Made by a program: the position numbers and the translations under genes. 38,389 nt of DNA from the NCBI GenBank assembly GCA_964429195.1, contig CAYSBC010000011.1:1-38389 (forward strand), in the 5' to 3' direction. Position 1 is the first letter of the stretch, and the number at the start of each line of letters is the position of its first letter. Shown one piece after another: positions 8,724 to 16,761 of this stretch. This DNA is from JBBAFM01 sp041655415 (GTDB taxonomy: Bacteria > Bacillota > Clostridia > Peptostreptococcales > JAAYPU01). A model generated the notes under the pieces. That model had not been told where the DNA came from. It worked only from the letters and a program-made list of their open reading frames with translations, and did no database searches.

Positions 8724-9845
8724 ATGAAAGTTATAAAGTTTTTTCATATTTCCGATATCCATATCGGCATGAAATTCCAAAGCTATTCCGAAAAAATACG
8801 TGAAAAATTGATTGAGGCTAGATTTACGGCATTGGAGAAGGCGGTCACTGAAGCTGATGCCAGGATGTGTGATGTATTAGCCATAACCGGAGATTTGTTT
8901 GAATCGATTAAGGTTAGCAAGAAAAACATGGAGAGAGTCCAACAAATATTAAAAGCTTTTAATGGAGAATACATCTTTGTTTTGCCGGGAAACCATGATT
9001 TTTATGATTCGAATTTGAAGCTTTGGGGAGACTTTGCTCAACTATCTTCAGATAAAACAGTCTTATTTACGGAGAATAAAAAGCATGAGATGACGATAGG
9101 AGACATAAAGGTTACTGTCTATGCGGCACCTTGCGGAAGCAAACACAGTGAAAGGAATAATCTAGGCTGGATTAAAGATGAAAAACTTGATGCTGACACC
9201 TTAAACATTCTACTAGCCCATGGTGCTATTAAAGATATTTCACCTGATTTAAACAACAACTATTTTCCAATGACCCTTGCCGAGCTCAAGGATATTCAAA
9301 TGGATTGTTGTTTGTTGGGGCATACACATGTGCCCTATCCTGCCAAGGATGAGGTGCATCATCATACAATATTTAATGCTGGAACGCCCGAGCCGGATGG
9401 TCTCAATTATCGTTATGAAGGTTCAGGCTGGTTTATAGAAATAGATGAGGAAAAGAATGTTCATGCAAAGAGAATAGGCTTAGGTTCCTATAGGTTTTTT
9501 GATACAGCCTTGGAAGTCAGCAATGATTTAGATGAAGCCGACCTTATGAAAGCATTGGATGCAACAGAACCTCAAAACTCTATCATCCGCTTAAAATTAA
9601 CGGGTTATTTGGATAAGGAGTCCTATGAAAATAGATATGCACTACTGAATCCTTTAGGAGATAGGTTTTTATATTTTGAAGTCAATGAAGATGAGCTCAG
9701 ACCGAAATTTACGGCAGCAATGATCGAGGAATCTTTTATGCAGGGTTCCTTACCTTATACATTTTTATTGAAGTTACTGAAAGAAACGGATGAAGAGACA
9801 GCACATTATGCCTATGAAGTCATGATGGAGGTAAAAAATGATTAA
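8724..9845 (+). CDS. SbcD/YhaO-like DNA repair exonuclease subunit
   Basis: 373 aa. Calcineurin-like metallophosphoesterase motifs occur in order: HISDIHIG, ITGDLFE, LPGNHDF, LLAHGAIKD and LLGHTHVP. This is the Mre11/SbcD nuclease pattern, in which two metal ions cut DNA ends. The C-terminal third is a capping region. Its partner ATPase starts within its last 8 bases (ATGATTAA), so the two are translationally coupled. ATG 8724 is chosen over TTG 8721 for spacing from AAGGGGAGAT (8711-8720). The length fits the YhaO/SbcD family. The complex probably processes broken or hairpin DNA ends. Confidence 0.88.
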   Translation: MKVIKFFHISDIHIGMKFQSYSEKIREKLIEARFTALEKAVTEADARMCDVLAITGDLFESIKVSKKNMERVQQILKAFNGEYIFVLPGNHDFYDSNLKLWGDFAQLSSDKTVLFTENKKHEMTIGDIKVTVYAAPCGSKHSERNNLGWIKDEKLDADTLNILLAHGAIKDISPDLNNNYFPMTLAELKDIQMDCCLLGHTHVPYPAKDEVHHHTIFNAGTPEPDGLNYRYEGSGWFIEIDEEKNVHAKRIGLGSYRFFDTALEVSNDLDEADLMKALDATEPQNSIIRLKLTGYLDKESYENRYALLNPLGDRFLYFEVNEDELRPKFTAAMIEESFMQGSLPYTFLLKLLKETDEETAHYAYEVMMEVKND

Positions 9846-12250
9846 GCATTTGAGAATAAAACAATTTGCCGGTATAGAGGATTTAGAAATAGATATGAAA
9901 GAGGGATTAAATGTCATACTTGGACCTAATGAAGCCGGAAAAAGCACTCTTGTAGATGCACTTTACGCTTTATTGTTTGTGGATGCCAAGCTTAATTTAA
10001 AGAAGGTCAGTTCAAAGCAGTTTATGGAACGGGCATTGCCTTATCAAAAAAGTGACTATGCCGAAGGCTCATTACACTTTTCATTTGACGGTGACGATTA
10101 TATCCTAAGCAAGCTTTGGCATCATCAGAAAAATGAACTTCATATGACAAAGAATGGGATGAAAATATTAGATAAATCCGTGATAGAAGACGTTCTAAGG
10201 CGATATCTTGTTTACGGAGAGGGGACCTATGCCCATGTTGTTTTTTCAAAGCAGGATGCATTCAAACGTGTTTTTGAAGCCATAAAAGAAGATAGGGAAT
10301 CTATCAATAATATAGAAGCGCTTTTAAAAAAAGCATCCATGGCTTTAGACGGTTTATCCATTGAAGCCTATCGAAGCCGTCTTTCAGATATTCTCAAAGA
10401 TTTAACCGGCAATTGGGATTTTGAGCGCAATCGACCTGTGGGTAATAGGATGTCCGATGATCCTCACAAAAGAAATGTTGGGGAAATACTATCGCATTTT
10501 TATAAGATTGATTCGGCCAAGAAAGATTTGGAAAAGGCTTGTGACTTAGAAGAAAACCTAGCAAATTACAAAAAAGAGATGATATTGTCAGAAAAGAGTA
10601 TTGATAACATTTTAAAGAATAGTGACCTTGATGAGGGTACAGAGTCCGAATTAATCCAAGGTGGTATGGCAAAAAAAGAGCTTGAGATGCTGGAAAATGA
10701 ATATAAAGCTTTAATTGAGATCAATAGGGAATNNNNNNNNNNCGGTACTTTCCAATAAAATCGAGGAATACAAGAAGGATATAGCTCTTTATCAAGACAA
10801 AATAGTTGATGACAATGTGAAATTAGATAATGCCAAGAAATATAAGGAATTAGAGAAAGACTTAGTATTACTTGAAAAAAGAAAGAGCATCGAATCAGAA
10901 CTAAAGGGATTGGAAACAGAAAATAAGAAATATGAAAAAATTAATGATGCTATCATGGGGGAAGCAATAGCTTTGGAGAAGAAAATAAGTGAGTCCATGA
11001 TTAAGCTAAAATCAGCAGAGCTTGCAGGAAAGGTCATTCATTCTGATAATCCGGTTCATATTATCGATGTCTATGGTAAAAGCCAGACTATTGCACAAGG
11101 GGATACCTGGACAGCCAATGGCTATATGAAAATTGAAATCAAGGATGCTTTAGAACTTGAAGTTAAATCCAACCAAATATCGGTTGATGAGGTCAAGAGT
11201 ACATTAGAAGAAGCTTCAAAAGAACTCGCTGCTCTTTTAAAACAATTAGAAATGGCTTCCATCATTGATGCTCAGGTTGCTTTACAAAACAAAAAAGGAA
11301 ATGACATCAAGATAAGCAGTCTCCAAAAGCAGCTCAAGGATTTACCCAATGATGAAAAAAAAGCCGCTTTGGAAGAAGAAAAAATTAGACTAGATGGCTT
11401 AGCCCTTGAAAAGATCGAAGTCCTTGAAAATCGCATCAAGGATGCACAGCAAAAGATAAATGAGATAAGAATTGACATGGCTAAGCTCGAAAACAAAGTA
11501 GAAAACTGGCAAAAGACTTATCAATCATTTGATGAGCTTATGCAATATTTCGGTGAGGTTTTTGTAAAAAAGAATAATAAAAAGGATGAACTATCGAAGC
11601 TCAAGGCTTTACCTCCCGAATATGACAGCCTGGAAGATTATCTGTCCTATATTAGAGAAATGCGTCATCAGAAGGAAGATCATCTTCAAAAAATTCAACA
11701 AATTAAGTTTGAGATTGAACGCATGATGGACCAATTCCCTGATAGGAGTATTGAAGAATTAGAATCCTTGATAAAGGAAGAAACAAGGCATTTCGAAAAT
11801 GCTATTAAAAAAGCTAAACAAATGATAACAATTATAGAGACATTTGAAGCCACAATAGAGTTATTAGAAAACGACTCCATTAGCCCACTTCAGCGTAAAT
11901 TTGCCGAAAATTTAAAATACATAACAGATAACAGATATGATGCAATCAATATTTCCGATCAAATGGATGTAAACATAGGTAATGGAAAGGAAAATCTTCC
12001 TACCCATTTACTCTCCTCCGGAACCCTTGATTCGGCATCCTTGGCATTTCGCTTAGCTTTGATAGATGAATTGCTGGGAGAAAAGCAGGGCTTTACTGTC
12101 CTCGATGATTCTTTGGTGAACATGGATGAAGAACGTCAATCACGTTCCATAAAAATGATTCAGGATCATTCTAAGAAGCATCAGGTCATCTTTGTAACTT
12201 GTCATCCAGATGTGGCAGAAGAGTTAGGCGGAAATAAGATAAGGCTATAA
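9838..12250 (+). CDS. SbcC/YhaN-like AAA ATPase, interrupted by an N gap
   Basis: SMC/Rad50-like partner of the upstream nuclease. The N-terminal part (298 residues) has Walker A in LGPNEAGKSTLVDALYALL. The C-terminal part has long charged coiled coils and then the ABC signature (LLSSGTLDSASLAFRLALID), Walker B (FTVLDDSLVNMD) and a switch histidine (VTCHPD). Ten N at 10733-10742 split it. The flanking parts are out of phase only because the placeholder is 10 long: the real gap must be a multiple of three. If it is zero, the codon at the join is TCG and the protein is 800 aa. YhaN relatives are often longer, so some sequence may be missing. I see no evidence of a true frameshift. Confidence 0.85.
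10733..10742. other. Assembly gap (10 N)
   Basis: A run of ten N lies in the SbcC-like gene. It is probably a fixed-size scaffold placeholder, since its length is incompatible with the open frames on either side. Confidence 0.95.
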
Positions 12251-12410
12251 TGGAGAAATTTGTTAAATAAAAAATTAATAGTTGTTAAGATAAAATAAAA
12301 TATGTTAATATAATATAGATGAGGGTAAAATATAAAAAAGATGAATATTATATTTTTGAAACTATAGTATAGAAAGAGTAATGCCTATCAAAACAAAGGA
12401 GTGTGAAAAA

Positions 12411-13109
12411 ATGTTTCCTTACGGATTTTATGGATTTGATTCTTCCATTTTAATATTGCTTCCGGCCATTATTTTTACCTTTTATGCTCAGGGAAAGGTA
12501 AAGTCCAGCTTCGCAAAATATATAAAAGTACCTACAAGAAATAACTATTCCGGTGCCGAGGTAGCACGGGCATTACTGGATAAGCATGGCTTGCAGGATG
12601 TGCCTATAGAAATGTCCCAGGGTACTTTAAGCGACCATTATGACCCAAGGGGACGTATTTTAAGACTATCACCGGAGGTACACCAAAGAAGCACAATCGC
12701 TTCAGTCAGTGTAGCGGCCCATGAAGTAGGTCATGCCATTCAGCATGAAAATGGCTATATTCCATTATCACTAAGAAATATCATATTTCCCATCGCTAGA
12801 TTTGGATCCTCCGCCGCAATATTTTTTATTCTGATTGGTTTAATTATACCAAGCCTTGGCAGTTTAATGGATATAGGTATTTTGCTTTTTGCAGTTGCTG
12901 TTCTTTTTCAGGTTGTTACATTACCCGTAGAATTTAATGCAAGCAACAGAGCCTTAGCTTTGCTTAGCGAGTACGGTTTTATTGTTGAGGAAGAAAAGGG
13001 CGGAGCACAAAAGGTTCTTCGTGCGGCAGCGTTAACCTACGTAGCAGCTATGGCTGCCGGTATAGCCCAGCTGTTAAGACTTTTGATTATCAGAGATAGG
13101 CGACGATAA
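12411..13109 (+). CDS. Membrane zinc metallopeptidase (YugP-like, Zn_peptidase_2)
   Basis: 232 aa. The zinc motif HEVGH lies in VSVAAHEVGHAIQHENGY, as in family members, and the following NASNRAL segment (EFNASNRALALLSEYG) is also typical. Hydrophobic segments occur at the N-terminus (about 10-25), about 120-170 (two helices around SLGSLMDIGILLFAVAVLF) and near the C-terminus (LTYVAAMAAGIAQLLRLLII). It is an integral membrane protease of unknown substrate. ATG 12411 is chosen because AAAGGAGTGTG (12395-12405) precedes it; an in-frame ATG at 12381 has no such site. It is transcribed alone and is followed by a terminator. Confidence 0.88.
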   Translation: MFPYGFYGFDSSILILLPAIIFTFYAQGKVKSSFAKYIKVPTRNNYSGAEVARALLDKHGLQDVPIEMSQGTLSDHYDPRGRILRLSPEVHQRSTIASVSVAAHEVGHAIQHENGYIPLSLRNIIFPIARFGSSAAIFFILIGLIIPSLGSLMDIGILLFAVAVLFQVVTLPVEFNASNRALALLSEYGFIVEEEKGGAQKVLRAAALTYVAAMAAGIAQLLRLLIIRDRRR

Positions 13110-13188
13110 TTTTATTATTGTTTACCTAATATTCCCTTTCATAAGATAGCCATATGACCGAGGCATTGTTCTTTTATAGAGGTTCTCA

Positions 13189-13250
13189 TTCCCCTAGAAA
13201 TGGCAGATTAAGTAATAAAAATCTGTTCATTGAAAAGGGGATTTTTTATT
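13189..13250 (+). terminator. Terminator after the zinc protease gene
   Basis: Nested pairing: CCCCT (13191-13195) with AGGGG (13236-13240), AATG (13199-13202) with CATT (13228-13231), and CAGATT (13204-13209) with AATCTG (13220-13225). A run of six T follows at 13242-13247. Confidence 0.75.
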
Positions 13251-13276
13251 TCCCAATATAAAAACAAAAAAGGTTA

Positions 13277-13304
13277 TTGACATATGCTCATAATGATATA
13301 TAAT
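13277..13304 (+). promoter_or_regulatory. Consensus promoter of the metal-cofactor cluster
   Basis: TTGACA (13277-13282) and TATAAT (13299-13304) both match consensus perfectly, with a 16-bp spacer. The -35 end and the spacer are overlapped by the first copy of a 17-bp repeated element. A promoter this strong, overlapped by a repeat, suggests repression. Confidence 0.8.
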
Positions 13305-13335
13305 ACAATCATAAGGAGCATATGCCCATAATGAT
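13281..13335 (+). repeat. Duplicated 17-bp element flanking the transcription start
   Basis: CATATGCTCATAATGAT at 13281-13297 and CATATGCCCATAATGAT at 13319-13335 differ at one base and are 38 bp apart. The first lies between -35 and -10; the second lies just after the predicted start and before the Shine-Dalgarno site. This is a typical placement for repressor operators. The best local candidate to bind is the DUF134 protein encoded at 13766; that link is inference. Confidence 0.6.
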
Positions 13336-13353
13336 TAAAAGGAGGTGAGAAAT

Positions 13354-13617
13354 ATGGCAGGAGGAAATGGAACAGGACCATTAGGAATAGGACCCATGAC
13401 AGGAAGGGGATTTGGACCATGTGATGGTGGGTATTCTTCTCGCAAGCCTAGACTTGGACGCAGGCCTGGATTTGGAAGGTGCTATGGCTATTATGGCTCA
13501 TATTTAAACAAATCGGATTCAATGGGCGAAAGTGTGGGAAAAAATTTTATAGAAAAAGAAAAAGCAGTACTTGAAGCGAGACTTAAAAACATAAATGATA
13601 TGTTGGATAAACTATAA
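13354..13617 (+). CDS. DUF5320 Gly-rich protein
   Basis: 87 aa. The N-terminus is the family signature GGNGTGPLGIGPMTGRGFGPC, split here as GGNGTGPLG and IGPMTGRGFGPC. A basic, aromatic and glycine-rich middle (RKPRLGRRPGFGRCYGYYGS) and a short C-terminal helix (EKEKAVLEARLKNINDMLDKL, about 65-87) follow; the helix is typically a coiled coil. Such small proteins often sit next to NifX-like and MinD-Fe-S genes, as here, but their role is unknown. A strong site, AAAGGAGGTGAG (13338-13349), precedes the ATG. It is the first gene of the cluster. Confidence 0.8.
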   Translation: MAGGNGTGPLGIGPMTGRGFGPCDGGYSSRKPRLGRRPGFGRCYGYYGSYLNKSDSMGESVGKNFIEKEKAVLEARLKNINDMLDKL

Positions 13618-13635
13618 AATGAAACTCAATAATGG

Positions 13636-13667
13636 CTAGGAGAAATAGAAAATGCTATTTCCCCTAG
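13636..13667 (+). repeat. Intergenic hairpin between DUF5320 and DUF134 genes
   Basis: CTAGGAGAAATAG (13636-13648) pairs with CTATTTCCCCTAG (13655-13667) with one mismatch and a 6-nt loop. No T-run follows, so it is more likely a processing or attenuation hairpin than a full terminator. Confidence 0.55.
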
Positions 13668-13672
13668 TAGAC

Positions 13673-13696
13673 CTTTTAAAATATATATTTTAAAAG
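13673..13696. repeat. Perfect 24-bp AT palindrome
   Basis: The two 12-bp halves are CTTTTAAAATAT and ATATTTTAAAAG, exact reverse complements with no spacer. It lies 70 bp upstream of the DUF134 start. It could be a protein-binding site or simply an AT-rich dyad. Confidence 0.5.
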
Positions 13697-13765
13697 TTAA
13701 CAGTTTTCTTGACCGTAACGATATAGAAAAAGAATAAAATTTCGAAACTATAGGGGGTGAATAAT

Positions 13766-14140
13766 ATGGCAAGGCCAATAAAATTGAGGAAAGTATGTTG
13801 TTTACCTGAAAGTAATAAGTTTGGGCCTCTGGATTCATCCTCAGATCATAAAGCCCATATAAATATGGAAATAGATGAATATGAAGCCATAAGACTTATT
13901 GATTTAGAAGGGTTTTCTCAAGAAGAATGTGCAATTCAAATGAATATCTCTCGTGCTACTGTTCAGAGAATATATATGGAGGCTAGAAAAAAGTTAGCTG
14001 AATCATTGGTATATGGCAAAGTGCTTATACTTGAAGGGGGGGAATACCACCTTTGTGACGGTTTAGGAACTGGTTGCGGCCATGGTTGCCATAGAAATAG
14101 GAACAGGGGCCCATGTAGAGGAAATATTAAAAATAGATAG
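13766..14140 (+). CDS. DUF134 helix-turn-helix regulator
   Basis: 124 aa. It starts MARPIKLRKVCCLPESNKFG, the usual DUF134 opening with a Cys pair. A sigma-70-region-4-like helix-turn-helix follows (EYEAIRLIDLEGFSQEECA, then ISRATVQRIYMEARKKLAES, about 35-80). The tail is rich in Cys and His (CDGLGTGCGHGCHRNRNRG), suggesting metal or cluster sensing. It is probably the transcription regulator of this NifX/MinD cluster. ATG 13766 is chosen because AGGGGGTGA precedes it by 5 bases. It is followed by the NifX-like gene after 15 bp. Target sites are unproven. Confidence 0.85.
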   Translation: MARPIKLRKVCCLPESNKFGPLDSSSDHKAHINMEIDEYEAIRLIDLEGFSQEECAIQMNISRATVQRIYMEARKKLAESLVYGKVLILEGGEYHLCDGLGTGCGHGCHRNRNRGPCRGNIKNR

Positions 14141-14155
14141 GAACGGAGGATTATT

Positions 14156-14524
14156 ATGAAAATAGCAATACCGGTAGATGAAAAAGATAAAGGAGCGAGT
14201 GTATGCGTATCCTTTGGGCGTGCTCCATACTTTTTTATTTATGATACTGAAACAAAAGAAAGTTCTTTTATTGAAAATAGTGCGGCAAAGAATACAGGCG
14301 GTGCCGGGGTTAAAGCGGCACAAATCATTATAGATAGCAAAGCAGATGCTCTCCTGACACCTCGATGTGGTGAAAATGCCGCTGAAGCAATTGAAGCTGC
14401 CGATATTAAAATCTATAAAACCCAAAGCATGAATGCAGAGGAAAATATCGATAATTTTATGAATGATAAACTATCCTTGTTGGATGAAATACATGCCGGA
14501 TTTCATGGACATGGAGGAAATTAA
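14156..14524 (+). CDS. NifX/NafY-family metal-cluster-binding protein (first copy)
   Basis: 122 aa. The dinitrogenase iron-molybdenum cofactor biosynthesis domain fills the protein: MKIAIPVDEKDKGASVCVSFG, FFIYDTETKE, then GGAGVKAAQIIIDSKADALL and TPRCGENAAEA. The tail HAGFHGHGGN is His/Gly-rich. The fold binds Fe-Mo-type or Mo-Cu clusters in NifX, NafY and the Desulfovibrio orange protein (ORP). No nitrogenase genes are in the window, so nitrogen fixation cannot be inferred. Its stop is one base from the MinD-like start, indicating tight coupling. Confidence 0.85.
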   Translation: MKIAIPVDEKDKGASVCVSFGRAPYFFIYDTETKESSFIENSAAKNTGGAGVKAAQIIIDSKADALLTPRCGENAAEAIEAADIKIYKTQSMNAEENIDNFMNDKLSLLDEIHAGFHGHGGN

Positions 14525-14525
14525 T

Positions 14526-15392
14526 ATGAAAGTGGTTGTACTAAGTGGAAAGGGGGGTACAGGAAAAACATTAGTGTCGGTAAATTTAGCTGCATTAACA
14601 AAAGAGTCTGTATATATAGATTGTGATGTAGAAGAACCTAATGGACATTTATTCTTTAAACCGGAAGATATTCACGAAGAAGAAATAGGGATAAAAATTC
14701 CTATTGTCAGCAATGAAATGTGTAATGGATGCCGGCAATGTGTAGACTTTTGCAAATTCAATGCCCTTGTCTATATAAAAGACAAGTTAATTATTTTTGA
14801 TGATCTTTGCCATTCATGCGGCGGTTGTGTAATGCTTTGCCCTGAAAATGCATTAACTGAGAAGGAAAAGGTTATTGGGAAGGTAGAAAAAGGATTGTGG
14901 GAAAGTGTAAAGGTTCATACTGGAATATTAAATACTGGCGAAGCATCAGGTATTCCAATCATCCATAACTTATTGAAGGATAACAAAGAGATTGGGGGTG
15001 CTATGACTTTTATTGATTGCCCTCCTGGTAGTGCTTGTATTGTAATGGATAGTATAAAGGATGCAGACTATTGCATATTGGTAGCTGAGCCTACCTTGTT
15101 CGGTGTGCATAATCTTAATATGGTTTATGAAATCGTCAAGTTATTTGAGAAACCCTTTGGTGTAGTTTTGAATAAATGTTTGGAAGAAGAAAATCCAGCA
15201 GAAAAATTTTGTTTGAACAGAAAAATTAAGATTCTAGGACGAATTCCATTTGACAATGAACTTGGGAATCTGAATTCAAATGGGGAAATCGCAGTCAAAA
15301 AAAATGAAAAATACAAGCAAATATTCTCCAATTTATTAGACAGTGTAATAAAGGAGGTGCAGAATGAAACAACTACTCATTCTAAGCGGTAA
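14526..15392 (+). CDS. MinD-type ATPase with inserted 2[4Fe-4S] ferredoxin domain (first)
   Basis: 288 aa. The deviant Walker A is GKGGTGKT (residues about 9-16). A bacterial ferredoxin insert follows at about 61-118, with CNGCRQCVDFC and CHSCGGCVMLC, enough cysteines for two [4Fe-4S] clusters. The remaining ATPase motifs include FIDCPPGSAC. These Mrp/NBP35-related ATPases are associated with Fe-S or heterometal cluster handling; the Desulfovibrio orp operon has the same pair with a NifX-like protein. ATG 14526 is chosen because of GGAGGAAATTA and alignment with the second copy. It overlaps the next gene by 29 bp. Confidence 0.87.
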   Translation: MKVVVLSGKGGTGKTLVSVNLAALTKESVYIDCDVEEPNGHLFFKPEDIHEEEIGIKIPIVSNEMCNGCRQCVDFCKFNALVYIKDKLIIFDDLCHSCGGCVMLCPENALTEKEKVIGKVEKGLWESVKVHTGILNTGEASGIPIIHNLLKDNKEIGGAMTFIDCPPGSACIVMDSIKDADYCILVAEPTLFGVHNLNMVYEIVKLFEKPFGVVLNKCLEEENPAEKFCLNRKIKILGRIPFDNELGNLNSNGEIAVKKNEKYKQIFSNLLDSVIKEVQNETTTHSKR

Positions 15393-16230
15393 AGGTGGCA
15401 CAGGAAAGACAACCATAGCGAGTGCATTTATCAAGCTTTCAAATGCTAGGGCTTATGCTGATTGTGATGTGGATGCACCCAATTTACACCTTATAACTGG
15501 ATGGGATTCAGAACCCGATAAATCAGATTATTATGGTCTACCAAAGGCTGATATAAATACTGAAAAATGTATTGAATGTGATGTGTGCAGGCAAAATTGT
15601 CGATTTGATGCAATTTTAGCGGAAGAGGGATATAAAGTAGATCCATTTGCTTGCGAAGGCTGTGGAGTTTGTGAGTATGTATGCCCTGTAGAAGCTATAA
15701 CATTGATACCGTCAATAGATGGAGAATGGATGCTTTATTCGGATGACGATAAGGTGTTTTCAACGGCACAACTTAAGATGGGAAGTGGCACATCCGGCAT
15801 GTTAGTTACTGAAGTTAAAAAACAGATGAGGTTGGCATCTGAGGATGCAGAATTCGCAATAATTGATGGTTCCCCCGGTATAGGATGTCCTGTCATAGCA
15901 TCCCTTAGTGGAGTGGATATGGTTTTAATTGTAACAGAACCTTCCATATCAGGCATGAGTGATATGGAGCGGATAATCAATACAGCCATAAAATTTGGTA
16001 CGAAGATAGCGGTATGTATAAATAAATACGATATTCATATTGAAAATACAGAAAAAATAGAAGATTTTTGCAAGAAGCAAGGTCTTCCGTTTATGGGCAG
16101 GATACCATTTGATTTTAACGCAGTCAAAGCTATCAACAACGGATTGACCATTGTTGATATAGACTGTATATCAGGGCTTGCTTGTAAAGCAGTTTATGAA
16201 AAGGCAATGGAATTATTTAAAGAAGTGTGA
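15364..16230 (+). CDS. MinD-type ATPase with inserted 2[4Fe-4S] ferredoxin domain (second)
   Basis: 288 aa, the same length as the preceding paralogue. Walker A is GKGGTGKTT. The ferredoxin insert has CIECDVCRQNC and CEGCGVCEYVC; IDGSPGIGCPV supplies the second nucleotide motif and TEPSISGMSDMERI follows. It probably forms a heterodimer with the first copy, as for Orp3/Orp4-like pairs (inference). AAAGGAGGTGCAG lies inside the end of the first gene. About 100 bp containing a hairpin separate it from the second NifX-like gene. Confidence 0.87.
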   Translation: MKQLLILSGKGGTGKTTIASAFIKLSNARAYADCDVDAPNLHLITGWDSEPDKSDYYGLPKADINTEKCIECDVCRQNCRFDAILAEEGYKVDPFACEGCGVCEYVCPVEAITLIPSIDGEWMLYSDDDKVFSTAQLKMGSGTSGMLVTEVKKQMRLASEDAEFAIIDGSPGIGCPVIASLSGVDMVLIVTEPSISGMSDMERIINTAIKFGTKIAVCINKYDIHIENTEKIEDFCKKQGLPFMGRIPFDFNAVKAINNGLTIVDIDCISGLACKAVYEKAMELFKEV

Positions 16231-16278
16231 TTGGAGTAACATGATTCAACTTTTGTTTGAAAAGAGAGAATTATCATA

Positions 16279-16300
16279 ACAATTGGCTAGATCCAATTGT
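16279..16300 (+). repeat. Intra-operon hairpin before the second NifX-like gene
   Basis: ACAATTGG (16279-16286) pairs perfectly with CCAATTGT (16293-16300) with a 6-nt loop. It is followed by an A-rich stretch, not T, so it is not a terminator. It may stabilise or process mRNA. Confidence 0.45.
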
Positions 16301-16331
16301 AAAAATATTAAAAAAATGGAGGAAAAATAAA

Positions 16332-16691
16332 ATGATGAAAATAGCTGTAGCAAGTGAAAATGGAATGGTAACAGAACATTTTGGGCATTGTGAAGGATTT
16401 ATTATTTTTAATACTGAAAATAAGCAAATTGTTAAAAGCGAAACTATTGCTAATCCCGGACATAGGCCTGGGTTTTTGCCTAATTTTTTAAATGATATGG
16501 GTGTAAATGTTATTATCTCGGGTGGTATGGGTGGCGGAGCTATTGATATCTTCAATGAAAAAGGGATAGAAGTTATCGTTGGAGCATGCGGAAATGCTAG
16601 GGTAGCAGTGGAAGCTTATTTAGAAGGCTCTTTAAAGTCTACCGGTTCTATTTGTCATGAACATCAACACCAGGGTGAGTGTGGAGAGTAG
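16332..16691 (+). CDS. NifX/NafY-family metal-cluster-binding protein (second copy)
   Basis: 119 aa. The domain runs MMKIAVASENGMVTEHFGHC, IIFNTENKQI, then NPGHRPGFLPNFLNDMGVNV, IISGGMGGGAIDIF and VGACGNARVAVEAYLEG. The C-terminus CHEHQHQGECGE is rich in Cys and His. The 'TEHFGHC' and 'GGMGGGA' segments are characteristic of the clostridial NifX-like/ORP group. It is likely a cluster carrier for the two ATPases. GGAGG (16318-16322) gives either ATG 16332 or 16335; 16335 removes one Met. It is convergent with the deacetylase-like gene. Confidence 0.85.
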   Translation: MMKIAVASENGMVTEHFGHCEGFIIFNTENKQIVKSETIANPGHRPGFLPNFLNDMGVNVIISGGMGGGAIDIFNEKGIEVIVGACGNARVAVEAYLEGSLKSTGSICHEHQHQGECGE

Positions 16692-16761
16692 AATACTCCT
16701 GCTCCCCCTGAAGCATCTACACTATTCGCCTATTGTAAAGATTGTCTTGCTGCGGGAAATG

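Noticed and set aside
12282..12314. Promoter TTGTTA/TATAAT before the zinc protease gene
   Set aside because: The spacer is 21 bp, too long for a standard sigma-A promoter; the region is so AT-rich that -10-like boxes occur by chance.
13354..16691. Nitrogen-fixation gene cluster
   Set aside because: NifX-like and Fe-S ATPase genes are present, but no nifH, nifD, nifK, nifE, nifN or nifB; NifX-domain proteins occur widely without nitrogenase.
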